This document shows positions 8,211-15,943 of a stretch of 64,000 nt of DNA, in pieces. Position 1 is the stretch's first letter, and every line of letters starts with the position of its first letter. A program made the translations under genes and the position numbers. The notes under the pieces were generated by a model. The model did no database searches. It worked only from the letters and a program-made list of their open reading frames with translations, and was not told the origin of the DNA. This stretch comes from Bosea sp. F3-2 (GTDB lineage Bacteria; Pseudomonadota; Alphaproteobacteria; Rhizobiales; Beijerinckiaceae), in assembly GCF_008253865.1 (NCBI RefSeq), contig NZ_CP042331.1, forward strand, positions 806,001 to 870,000, written 5' to 3'.

Positions 8211-10040
8211 GTGAGCCCGATCGCCTATACCGGCATCATCGTCGCCATCGCCGTCGTCCTGTTCGTCACGAACAAGGTGCCCGTCGTGCTCGTCGCGATG
8301 GGCACGGCGCTCGGGCTGTGGGCGACTGGCGTGCTGACCCTGCCGCAGGCTCTGGGCGGCCTGGGTGACCCGGCCGTCATCTTCATCGCCTCGCTCTTCG
8401 TGGTCAGCTCCGGTCTCGAGGTCACCGGCGTCACCGCCTGGGCGGGCCAGCTCCTGATCAAGGGGGCGGGCGAGGAAAGCCGGACGCGGCTTCTGCTGTT
8501 GATGATGGTGCTGGTCGCGCTTCTGGTCGCGCTGATCAGCCTCAACGGCGCCGTCGCCGCGCTGCTGCCGGTCGTGGTCGTCATCGCGGTTCGTCTCAAG
8601 CGCAACTCGTCGCAGCTCCTGATGCCGCTGGTCTTCGCCGGCCATGCCGGTTCCATGCTCGCGCTCACCGGCACGCCGGTGAACGTGCTGGTCTCCGAGG
8701 CCGGGCTCGATGCCGGTGTCGGCGATTTCGGCTTCTTCGAGTTCGCGCTGGCCGGCGTTCCGCTTCTGGCCGGCACCATGGCGATCATCATCCTGTTCGG
8801 CGAGCGCCTGCTGCCCCAGCGCAACGGCGCGACGATGCCGGCCGATTTCAGCCGTCACGCCAAGACGCTGGTCGAGCAATACGGCCTGGCGAGCGGCATC
8901 CACCAACTGCGGATTCGCGCCACCTGCCCCTATGTCGGTGCGCCCTCCAGCGCGATCACGCTGGATGAATGGCCCGGTCTCCAGCTCGTGGCGATCCAGG
9001 ATGGCGCGACCGCAGGCCCCCTGCGCCGCGCTGCGATCGCGGAGGGCGATCATCTGCTGCTGCGCGGCGATGCCGAGGCCGCGGCCAATTTCGCGGCCAA
9101 GATGCATCTCGCCTTCCGCGAGGAAGGGGCCGGCGACAGCGAGGAAACCCTGTTCAACCGCCGTTCGGGCCTGGCCGAGGTGGTGATTCCGCCACGCTCC
9201 GGCCTGATCGGCCAGACCGTGTTTCCGGGGATGGTCACCGAAAGCGGCGACCTGATCATCCTGGCGGTCCAGCGCGGCGCGGGCGAGGCTCCGAGCGTCG
9301 GCACGACGAAGGCGGCAGGTATCGTGCTGCAGGCCGGCGACACCATGCTGCTGCAGGGCACCTGGAAGGCGCTCGATACGCATCTCGACGACCCCGACGT
9401 GCTCGTCGTCAGCTCGCCGGAACTGGTCCGGCGCCAGGCCGTGCCGATGGGACCGGGAGCCAAGCAGGCGATCGTCATCCTGTTCGCGATGGTGCTGATG
9501 CTGGCGACGGGCATCGTCCCCTCCGCCGTGGCGGGCCTGCTCGCTGCCGGCGCGATCATCCTCTGCGGCATCATGACCGTCGAGCAGTCCTACCGCGCGA
9601 TCAGCTGGACGACCGTGATCCTGGTCGGCGCGATGATGCCGCTCTCGACCGCGATGATCGAGACGGGCGCCGCGAAGATGCTGGCCGACCGCCTCGTCAC
9701 CCTGGTCGGCGGTGCCGGACCGACGGCGCTGCTCGCGGGACTGTTCGTCCTGACCGCGATCATGGGTCAGCTCATCAGCAACACTGCGACGGCGCTCATC
9801 GTCATTCCGATCGGCGTCGCCGCCGCAGCGGCCATGGGCATCTCGCCTCGGCCGGTGCTGATGAGCACCGCCGTCGCCGCCGCCGGAGCCTTCCTGACGC
9901 CGATCGCCACGCCGACCAATCTGATGGTGATGGGTCCGGGCGGCTATGCCTTCAGCGATTACTGGAAGCTCGGGCTGCCGCTCCTGATCTGGTTCTTCGT
10001 CGTCGCCGTTTTCATCGTGCCACTGATCTGGCGCTTCTGA
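8211..10040 (+). CDS. SLC13 (DASS)-family transporter with RCK_C regulatory domains
   Basis: About 609 residues. The N-terminal membrane half has ALLPVVVVIAVRLK and the GSMLALTGTPVNVLV hairpin of divalent-anion:sodium symporters; the C-terminal half repeats it (GQLISNTATALIVIPI, LTPIATPTNLMVMGPG). Between them, about residues 205-390, lie two cytosolic TrkA_C/RCK_C-like domains. Known members carry sulfate, dicarboxylates or similar anions. GTG is the start: AGAGGAG ends 7 bases before it. The gap after the M20 peptidase is about 50 bases, consistent with one operon. The substrate is not known. Confidence 0.88.
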   Translation: MSPIAYTGIIVAIAVVLFVTNKVPVVLVAMGTALGLWATGVLTLPQALGGLGDPAVIFIASLFVVSSGLEVTGVTAWAGQLLIKGAGEESRTRLLLLMMVLVALLVALISLNGAVAALLPVVVVIAVRLKRNSSQLLMPLVFAGHAGSMLALTGTPVNVLVSEAGLDAGVGDFGFFEFALAGVPLLAGTMAIIILFGERLLPQRNGATMPADFSRHAKTLVEQYGLASGIHQLRIRATCPYVGAPSSAITLDEWPGLQLVAIQDGATAGPLRRAAIAEGDHLLLRGDAEAAANFAAKMHLAFREEGAGDSEETLFNRRSGLAEVVIPPRSGLIGQTVFPGMVTESGDLIILAVQRGAGEAPSVGTTKAAGIVLQAGDTMLLQGTWKALDTHLDDPDVLVVSSPELVRRQAVPMGPGAKQAIVILFAMVLMLATGIVPSAVAGLLAAGAIILCGIMTVEQSYRAISWTTVILVGAMMPLSTAMIETGAAKMLADRLVTLVGGAGPTALLAGLFVLTAIMGQLISNTATALIVIPIGVAAAAAMGISPRPVLMSTAVAAAGAFLTPIATPTNLMVMGPGGYAFSDYWKLGLPLLIWFFVVAVFIVPLIWRF

Positions 10041-10051
10041 GGGAGGAAACG

Positions 10052-10318
10052 ATGCGTTGGAAGTTTGCTCTATTGGCCATCGGTTTGGCTCTTGCAGGCT
10101 GCAACACCAACTCGGCCGACCAGCGGACGCTGGGCGGCGGGCTCATCGGCGCGGGCACCGGAGCCGCGATCGGTGGCATCGCGGGTGGCGGCCGCGGGGC
10201 TGCAATCGGTGCAGCCGTCGGTGGCGTGACCGGTGCGGTGATCGGACGCGCGACCACCCCCAACAACTGCATCTATCGCGACCGCTACGGCCGCACCTTC
10301 GAGGCGCGCTGCCCCTAA
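10052..10318 (+). CDS. small glycine-zipper lipoprotein
   Basis: 88 residues, with strong ribosome site GGGAGGAAAC just upstream. A signal peptide ends LALAGC (lipobox), followed by an extended glycine-zipper run (GGGLIGAGTGAAIGGIAGG...) at about residues 29-65 and a short C-terminal segment with two Cys (NNCIYRDRYG ... ARCP). It resembles the 17-kDa-antigen/YMGG group of outer-membrane-associated lipoproteins. The start lies 11 bases after the SLC13 stop, so it may be read through from that operon, although no functional link is evident. Confidence 0.8.
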   Translation: MRWKFALLAIGLALAGCNTNSADQRTLGGGLIGAGTGAAIGGIAGGGRGAAIGAAVGGVTGAVIGRATTPNNCIYRDRYGRTFEARCP

Positions 10319-10393
10319 CCGTCGCCGATCATTCCGCGCGGTGCCATGCGACGGCCGTGACACCGCGGATGATGGTATTCTCAAGCTCGATCC

Positions 10394-10418
10394 GCGAGGC
10401 GCGCTCGACGCGCCTCGC
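10394..10418. terminator. GC-rich hairpin, possible terminator
   Basis: A 10-bp perfect stem, GCGAGGCGCG / CGCGCCTCGC with a CTCGA loop, lies between the glycine-zipper gene and the amidohydrolase start. No T-run follows, so it may be a weak or Rho-assisted terminator or simply a leader hairpin. Confidence 0.35.
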
Positions 10419-10448
10419 GCCAGAAGCCTGCCGCCCAGGACGAAAAGC

Positions 10449-11891
10449 ATGATCCGCGTGGGCAAGAAGTATCAGCACCTGATCCACGGCGCAGCCTGCG
10501 GCTGCTCCAATCCGATGCTCGTCCAGGCCTCGCGTCGCCTGGAGACCTTCACGCGCCGAGGCCTGCTGACGGGGGCGGCCCTGCTGGCCGGCGCAGCCGC
10601 CGCGCCGGCTCTGGCGCAGAGCACAACCCCTCCGACCAGGACCCTCTTCCGGCAGGTCAGGCTGTTCGATGGCAAGTCCAACAGCCTGCAGTCGAACGCC
10701 CAGGTGCTGGTCGAGGGCAATCGGATCGCCGCGGTCGACACCAGCAACAGCCCGCCCCAGCCAGACTGGACGGTGATCGATTGTGGCGGCCGCATGCTGA
10801 TGCCGGGCTTGATCGATGCCCATTGGCATACGCTGTTCGCGGCGATTCCCGCGCCGATACTAATGACCGGCGATCCGGCATCGATCTTCACGACCGCGAC
10901 CGCCGAAGCCAACCGCACGCTCCTGCGCGGCTTCACCAGCGTCCGTGACGTTGGCGGACCGGTCTTCTCGTTCAAGCAGGCGATCGACACGGGGGTGATC
11001 CCTGGCCCGCGCATCTTTCCCTCCGGGGCGATGATCACGACGACCGGGGGACATGCCGACCTGCGCATGCTGAGCGACATTCCGCGCGATCCTGCGCGCC
11101 TCAGCCTGATCGAGAGCATCGGCGGCGCGGCGATCGCCGACAGCGTCGGCGATCTGAGTATGCGGGTCCGCGAGCAGCTGATGCAGGGCGCCTCGCAGAT
11201 CAAGGTCGTGGGCGGCGGGGGCGTCTCCTCGCCGCGCAGCCCGCTCGACATGACGACCTTCAGCGAGAGCGACCTCAGGGCCGCCGCCGCCATCGCCCGC
11301 GACTGGAACACCTATGTGACCGTCCATGCCTACGCGCCGCATACGGTCCAGCGCGCCATAGCGGCGGGGGCGGCCTGCATCGAGCATGCCCATCTGATGG
11401 ATGAGGAAACGGCCGGCCTGATGGCCCAGAAGGGCATCTGGCTCAGTATTCAGCCCTTCCTGAGCGAGGCGGATTCCGTGCCGCTGACGGGGCCGAGCCG
11501 CGAGCGGATGCTGCAGGTCTTCGGCAACACGCCGCGGGCCTACGAACTCGTCCGGAAGCACGGCATCAAGACGGCGTGGGGATCGGACCTGCTGTTTTCG
11601 CCGGAATTGACGCCGCGGCAGAATGTGATGCTCACCCATCTCGGCCGCTGGTACAGCAACGCCGAGGCGCTGCGCATGGCGACTGCAGGCAATGCCGAGC
11701 TTCTGGCCCTGTCCGGCCCGCGCAACCCCTACCCGGGCAAGCTCGGCGTGATCGAGCCGGGAGCGCTGGCGGACATTCTGGTCGTCAACGGAAACCTGCT
11801 TGATGACCTCAAGCTTATCGAGCAGCCCGATCGGAGCCTTGCCGTCATCATGAAGGACGGGAAGCTCTACAGGAATTCACTGGCTTCATAG
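10449..11891 (+). CDS. Tat-exported amidohydrolase (imidazolonepropionase-like)
   Basis: 480 residues. The N-terminus carries a conserved HGAACGCSNP segment and a twin-arginine signal TFTRRGLLTGAALL (Arg36-Arg37) followed by a hydrophobic run and AAPALA cleavage region, so export of a folded enzyme is likely. The catalytic domain has the metal-dependent amidohydrolase motifs DAHWHT, the lysine in QIKVVGGGG (likely carboxylated), VTVHAYAP, IEHAHLMDEE and AWGSDLLFSPE. These place it among imidazolonepropionase/prolidase-like hydrolases that cleave peptides, cyclic amides or esters. The actual substrate is unknown. It stands between unrelated small genes. Confidence 0.88.
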   Translation: MIRVGKKYQHLIHGAACGCSNPMLVQASRRLETFTRRGLLTGAALLAGAAAAPALAQSTTPPTRTLFRQVRLFDGKSNSLQSNAQVLVEGNRIAAVDTSNSPPQPDWTVIDCGGRMLMPGLIDAHWHTLFAAIPAPILMTGDPASIFTTATAEANRTLLRGFTSVRDVGGPVFSFKQAIDTGVIPGPRIFPSGAMITTTGGHADLRMLSDIPRDPARLSLIESIGGAAIADSVGDLSMRVREQLMQGASQIKVVGGGGVSSPRSPLDMTTFSESDLRAAAAIARDWNTYVTVHAYAPHTVQRAIAAGAACIEHAHLMDEETAGLMAQKGIWLSIQPFLSEADSVPLTGPSRERMLQVFGNTPRAYELVRKHGIKTAWGSDLLFSPELTPRQNVMLTHLGRWYSNAEALRMATAGNAELLALSGPRNPYPGKLGVIEPGALADILVVNGNLLDDLKLIEQPDRSLAVIMKDGKLYRNSLAS

Positions 11892-11989
11892 CGGGCTGCG
11901 TTGATGTCTCGCAGGCCGCGCAGGCCGGAACGCGCGCCCGGACCGGCAGGCCGGCGCATCCTTGCCGGAAAAGGGAGCGCAACAGTATG

Positions 11990-12253
11990 ATGGACAGGCG
12001 TCTCTTCCTGTTCGGCCTTCTGAGCGGCGTCGGCCTGGCGCCGAACGGCGCCACTGCCGAGGCCAGCCTTCCCCCCGGCGACGATCGCCCCGTCACGAAA
12101 CAGCTCGCACGCACGCTGGATAAGGCCGACGCCGTCTTCAGCCAGCAGCGGCCGCAATTGCACTATAATCGCCAGCGCCAGCACGGACAGCCGCCGCCGC
12201 GGCAGCGCCGCCAACGCCGGCGTTGGCCGCATTGGCGCCATCGCAGACAGTAA
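11990..12253 (+). CDS. small secreted Arg/His-rich protein
   Basis: 87 residues. It begins MDRRLFLFGLLSGVGLA, a signal peptide with an RR pair, and ends in a strongly basic tail of alternating Arg, His, Gln and Pro with no acidic residue in the last 30. Similar short proteins with a signal and an RR/H-rich tail are frequent in this bacterial order and remain uncharacterised. GGGAG upstream supports the start; the preceding ATG at 11987 is also usable. A periplasmic polyanion- or metal-binding role is imaginable but unsupported. Confidence 0.6.
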   Translation: MDRRLFLFGLLSGVGLAPNGATAEASLPPGDDRPVTKQLARTLDKADAVFSQQRPQLHYNRQRQHGQPPPRQRRQRRRWPHWRHRRQ

Positions 12254-12286
12254 GCCACCCTGCTCTACGCAGGAACTGCTACCGAG

Positions 12287-12311
12287 CGGGAGGCTCCCGC
12301 CAAGCCTCCCG
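12287..12311. terminator. hairpin between convergent genes
   Basis: Perfect 9-bp stem CGGGAGGCT / AGCCTCCCG with a 7-base loop, placed between the convergent small secreted protein gene and ssb. There is no U-tract, so terminator function is plausible from its position but not shown. Confidence 0.4.
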
Positions 12312-12363
12312 GAGTGAAAGGGAATGGCGTGTTCGGGAGCCCGAGTTCCGTCGGGCGCCGCCT

Positions 12364-12912
12364 TCAGAACGGGATGTCGTCGTCGAGATGGCTCGACGAG
12401 GAACGACCGCCGCCAGCGCCGCCCGACATGGCCGGCTGCCGCGAGCCACTGCTGCTGCCGCCCATCGCGCCGGAGCGCCCGAAGGAGCCACCGCCGCCCG
12501 AGCGGTCGTCCATATAGCCGCCGCCACCGCCGCCTTCGCTGTACTCATCCGAGCCGCCCTGGCGGCTGTCGAGGATGGTGAGCTCGCCGCGGAAGCGCTG
12601 CAGCACGATCTCGGTGGTGTATTTCTCGACGCCGGACTGATCCTGCCACTTGCGGGTCTGGAGCTGGCCCTCGATGTAAACCTTCGAGCCCTTCTTCAGG
12701 TACTGCTCGGCGACCTTCGCCAGGTTCTCGTTGAAAATCACGACCGAATGCCACTCGGTGCGCTCCTTGCGCTCGCCGCTCTGCTTGTCGCGCCAGGTCT
12801 CGGAGGTGGCGATACGCAGATTGACGACAGGCTCGCCGCTGCCGAGGCGGCGCACTTCGGGGTCACGCCCGAGATTGCCGACCAGAATGACCTTGTTGAC
12901 GCTACCAGCCAT
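12364..12912 (-). CDS. ssb: single-stranded DNA-binding protein
   Basis: 182 residues. The OB fold occupies about residues 1-115 (MAGSVNKVILVGNLGRDPEVR, EWHSVVIFNENLA, GSKVYIEGQLQTRKW), then a disordered Gly/Ser-rich linker and the acidic tip DDDIPF that binds partner repair and replication proteins. The start at 12912 follows family alignment; the frame extends four codons further to MEPV. A LexA-type GTTC-N7-GTTC box about 90 bases upstream of the start suggests SOS induction. uvrA, often the divergent neighbour of ssb, lies 7 kb away here. Confidence 0.97.
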   Translation of the reverse strand: MAGSVNKVILVGNLGRDPEVRRLGSGEPVVNLRIATSETWRDKQSGERKERTEWHSVVIFNENLAKVAEQYLKKGSKVYIEGQLQTRKWQDQSGVEKYTTEIVLQRFRGELTILDSRQGGSDEYSEGGGGGGYMDDRSGGGGSFGRSGAMGGSSSGSRQPAMSGGAGGGRSSSSHLDDDIPF

Positions 12913-13000
12913 GACAGGCTCCATTTCCTGCGCACTTCACACAAACCGGCCGCCCGACCGGAGCCGAACCCTATCGGCCGATTAAGGCATTATCAATGAT

Positions 13001-13015
13001 GTTCCTGTTTTGTTC
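13001..13015 (-). promoter_or_regulatory. LexA (SOS) box upstream of ssb
   Basis: GTTCCTGTTTTGTTC fits exactly the direct-repeat LexA site of alphaproteobacteria, GTTC-N7-GTTC, and has the T-rich spacer common in that group. It is 89 bases upstream of the ssb start codon, in the only AT-rich stretch of the gap. LexA repression of ssb is inferred. Confidence 0.65.
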
Positions 13016-13100
13016 AAGTGACTCATACGAGGTTTTCCCCTGCTGATTCGCACGATGTCCGGCTGGCGCGGAGCCGGGTCGCGGCCAATCGCCGCCGCTT

Positions 13101-13958
13101 TCAGCCGGGCGATTTCCGGGCGCCGAGCGTCGCCTGCGCCATTCGGTCGAGCAGCACGGCGAGCAGGACGATGGCGAGCCCGCCGACGAAGCCGAGGCCG
13201 GGATCGGCCCGCTGCAGGCCGAGCAGCACGACTTCGCCGAGCCCCTTGGCGCCGATCATCGAGGCGACCACGACCATGGCCAGCGCCATCATGATCGCCT
13301 GGTTCAGCCCTTGCAGGATCGTCGGCCGGGCGAGCGGCAGCTCGATCAGCCAGAAGCTCTGCCGCGGCTTCAGGCCCAACGCCCGCGCGGCCTCGATGAA
13401 ACCCGGATCGACGCCGCGCAGGCCAAGCTCCGTCAGCCGCGCAAAGGGCGGCAGCGCATAGATCAGCGTCGCGACGAGGGCCGGCGCGCGCCCGAGCCCG
13501 AGCACCATCGCCACCGGGATCAGGTAGACGAAGCTCGGGATGGTCTGCATCAGATCGTAAAGCGGGGTGAGCGCCCGGCCGAGACGCGGCAGCCGCGCCG
13601 CCGCAACGCCAAGCGGCAGCCCGATCAGCACGACGAACAGCACCGCGACGGCGACGAGGGCGAGCGACTGCATCGCCTCATTCCAGACGCCGAGCCCGGC
13701 CAGCGCCACCGGCAGGACCGCCATCGCCAGCGCGAAACCGATCCGCCGTGTCGCCAGCCAGGCGCCGGCGGCGACCGCCAGGACGAAAGCGGGAACCGGG
13801 ATGTGCTGGAGTGCCATCTCAACCAGCCGAACCGGCGCGGTCAGCGTCGCACCGAAACCGTCGAGCTTGTCGCCATAGCCGGTGACGACGGCATCGACCG
13901 CGCGGTTGACGGCGCCCTGCAGCGCCTTGCCGAATTCCGGCACGAAAGCGGTCGTCAC
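13101..13958 (-). CDS. ABC transporter permease, glycine betaine/choline (ProW/OpuAB) type
   Basis: 285 residues with about six to seven membrane helices. The binding-protein-dependent transport motif is clear: EAARALGLKPRQSFWLIELPLA (the EAA loop that contacts the ATPase). The region LMQTIPSFVYLIP is typical of ProW-like permeases for quaternary amines. A GTG start at 13958 overlaps the TGA of the upstream substrate-binding protein gene as GTGA. A small extra N-terminal membrane segment precedes the core. No ATP-binding subunit gene follows; ssb is next on this strand. Confidence 0.88.
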   Translation of the reverse strand: MTTAFVPEFGKALQGAVNRAVDAVVTGYGDKLDGFGATLTAPVRLVEMALQHIPVPAFVLAVAAGAWLATRRIGFALAMAVLPVALAGLGVWNEAMQSLALVAVAVLFVVLIGLPLGVAAARLPRLGRALTPLYDLMQTIPSFVYLIPVAMVLGLGRAPALVATLIYALPPFARLTELGLRGVDPGFIEAARALGLKPRQSFWLIELPLARPTILQGLNQAIMMALAMVVVASMIGAKGLGEVVLLGLQRADPGLGFVGGLAIVLLAVLLDRMAQATLGARKSPG

Positions 13959-14947
13959 AGGCTCGACGCAACCTTCGTGGCGATATCGGCCGGCAACCAT
14001 TTGCGCCAGATGTCAGGCTGCGACTTCAAGAAGACGATGGCCTGCTGCTCGGGCGTGACGCCTTTCTCGCGCGCCTCGGCGAGCATCTTCGAGGTCATGT
14101 CGCTCGTCGTGCCGTAGCTCTTGAAGAAGGTCACGAGCTGCGGCGCCTTCCTGGCGAGGTCGACATTGGCGCCGATGACCACCTTGCTCGTCGGGTAGGC
14201 GGTGGCGCGCTTGGGGTTGTCGCTCGCCTTGAGTTCGGCCCAGATCGCGGGGTCGAAGGGCGGCTCCTCGAGCTTGACGAGGTCATAGGCCCCGAGCAGC
14301 CAGCTCGGGCCCCAGTAGTAGAACAGCACCGGGCGCTTGCGCTTGAGCGCGGCTTCGATGGCGGCGACCAGTGCCTCGCCCGAGCCGCCGCGCGTATTGG
14401 TGAAGTCCTCGGCGAGCCCGTAGACCGCGAGCTTCTTGGTGTTGATGCCTTCGCAGACCCAGCCGGCGACGCAGTTGTAGAAGCGCCCCTTCCCCGGCTC
14501 CTCCGGATCGGCGAACAGGTTCTTGTAGCGCTTGAGATCCTGTGCGGACTTCAGATCGGGCGCCTTGGCATCAGGCCCGGAGACCAGATAGCGCGGCACG
14601 AACCAGCCCTCGTTCGCATCGGGAAAGGCCGTGCCCAGCGGCTCGACCTTGCCGGCCTCGGCTGCCTTCACCCAGGCCTCGACCGGATTGGCCGTCCAGA
14701 TTTCCATGACGATGTCGACATCGCCGCGCGCCAGGCCGTTGACCAGCGGCGCGATGGCGCCAGGCACGCGCTCGACCTTGCAGCCGAAGCCGCGCTCGGC
14801 GATCGCGCTGGCGACGGCGGTGTGGAAGGCGGCGGAATCATAGTCGAGCCCCGCCATCTTCAGCGGGCGGTCGAGCTCGCAGGCCATGGCTGGAGCGCCG
14901 AGCCCCAGGCCAAATGCGAGCGCTGCGACTCCAAGAAGGGTTTTCAT
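13955..14947 (-). CDS. ABC transporter substrate-binding protein, glycine betaine/proline/choline type
   Basis: 330 residues with a Sec signal peptide (LLGVAALAFGLGLGAPAMA) and an OpuAC-like type II periplasmic binding domain. Supporting segments: GDVDIVMEIWTANP, PRYLVSG, GRFYNCVAGWVCEGIN (two Cys that may pair), and RPVLFYYWGPSWLL, whose Trp/Tyr residues could form the aromatic cage that binds quaternary ammonium groups. The start has GGGGGAG 9 bases upstream. It overlaps the permease gene by 4 bases. Likely ligand: glycine betaine, choline or a related osmolyte; this is family-level inference. Confidence 0.88.
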   Translation of the reverse strand: MKTLLGVAALAFGLGLGAPAMACELDRPLKMAGLDYDSAAFHTAVASAIAERGFGCKVERVPGAIAPLVNGLARGDVDIVMEIWTANPVEAWVKAAEAGKVEPLGTAFPDANEGWFVPRYLVSGPDAKAPDLKSAQDLKRYKNLFADPEEPGKGRFYNCVAGWVCEGINTKKLAVYGLAEDFTNTRGGSGEALVAAIEAALKRKRPVLFYYWGPSWLLGAYDLVKLEEPPFDPAIWAELKASDNPKRATAYPTSKVVIGANVDLARKAPQLVTFFKSYGTTSDMTSKMLAEAREKGVTPEQQAIVFLKSQPDIWRKWLPADIATKVASSL

Positions 14948-15121
14948 CGTCGTCGCTCCCCCGGTTGACCATGACAGAGGCCGTCGCGAATGATCGCACA
15001 GGCGGTTCGCGCTGTAACGCGGGACCGGGCGAATTGATCCCGGCTCGCGACCTTTCAGCGGGACCATCGCTCATGTGGCGCGGCGAGACTACGCCCTCCC
15101 CTGTCAGTGCCCGTCAGGACG

Positions 15122-15232
15122 TTAGATCGCCGTGCGTCCTACCGGACGCGAAGTGGCGATCTATCCTTTTGTTTGAGCACCGGATTTGCCCGAAAAGCGG
15201 ATTCCACTTTTCGGTCCGATGCTCCAGGCGCG
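15122..15232 (+). repeat. dispersed intergenic repeat (TAGATCGCC...GGTCCGATGCT type)
   Basis: A roughly 110-bp element with two imperfect hairpins: GCGTCCTACCGGACGC, and CCGAAAAGCGGATTCCACTTTTCGG. A second copy in opposite orientation lies at 30410-30512, sharing both end sequences (TAGATCGCC and TTTTCGGTCCGATGCT). This looks like a REP/BIME-like repeat rather than a gene. Confidence 0.8.
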
Positions 15233-15262
15233 TGAACGCCTGTCGACACGGCTCCCCCAGAA

Positions 15263-15420
15263 CCACCGCCGGCATTCCGGGTTGGCCCCTGGGCCGAGCC
15301 CGGAGCCCATGAACACGACGCTGCAGGCATGACCGTGTCGGGTCGGAGCTCCCTTCTGGCCCGAACAGTGTTCATGGGTTCCGGGCTCAGGCCTTCGGCC
15401 TGCCCCGGAATGACGGCGGT
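15263..15420. repeat. palindromic repeat, GGAACCCATGAACAC family, copy 1
   Basis: The ends (CCGCCGGCATTCCGGG and CCCCGGAATGACGGCGG) and the inner parts (GAGCCCATGAACAC and GTGTTCATGGGTTCC) are inverted repeats, so about 158 bp can fold into a long imperfect hairpin. A second copy is at 60588-60743 next to tyrS. Confidence 0.85.
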
Positions 15421-15515
15421 GGGGCCGCGAAGCCGGTTCGGCAAGGTCCGCAGACGGCCCATTCCCGACGTCTGGAACGTCTGCTGCTGCTGGGCAACGG
15501 GTATGCAGGGAATCG

Positions 15516-15764
15516 TTACCGGAGCGACATGAGATAAGTCGTGACGCCAGCGTCGATGCTGATGACGGGCTTGTCGCCCGACACCTTTGACCGATCGATT
15601 CCGGCATCGCGGAGCTGGGTCTCGGACAGGTCGGCGATGACACGGTGGGTACGCTCTCGAACAAGAGCCCTGCCGAAAGCCCGGCAGATGCGTCCGAGCG
15701 CACCGCTCAGATTGAGAATGGAAAATGTGGCGGCTTGCGGAAACGCTTGCGTGATCGGTGACAT
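15516..15764 (-). CDS. DUF1127 (YjiS-like) small protein
   Basis: 82 residues. The second half carries the DUF1127 pattern: RTHRVIADLSETQLRDAGIDR. These short, basic alphaproteobacterial proteins have been linked in some species to RNA turnover and phosphate or carbon metabolism, but the role of this one is unknown. GGAG sits 7 bases upstream of the ATG. It is divergent from the BTAD-domain regulator gene, sharing a gap of 179 bases. Confidence 0.78.
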   Translation of the reverse strand: MSPITQAFPQAATFSILNLSGALGRICRAFGRALVRERTHRVIADLSETQLRDAGIDRSKVSGDKPVISIDAGVTTYLMSLR

Positions 15765-15943
15765 GGCTCATCTCCAAAGGTAGCGTTCCAACTGCGAACG
15801 GGACGAGCGTGCCACCACCGCGCTCGACCCGTGTTCGCCCCGGCGTGAACTCCATGTTTCGACAGGTTGGCCGAGACGTGAAATCGGCGTTAAATCGCAA
15901 TTTGCCGCGCGATGGTCGTGACTTGAGCGCCGCGAGGTGCCGC

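Larger units (their letters stand above)
14948..15515. other. gene-free 568-bp gap filled by repeats
   Basis: No convincing coding region. The right half holds two dispersed palindromic elements, annotated separately at 15122-15232 and 15263-15420. The left part should contain the promoter of the binding-protein gene, but no clear -35/-10 pair was recognised. Confidence 0.7.

Noticed and set aside
6909..9383. 824-codon open frame on the minus strand
   Set aside because: It is opposite the M20 peptidase and SLC13 genes, which have clear motifs; it is rich in RRD/QH shadow composition.
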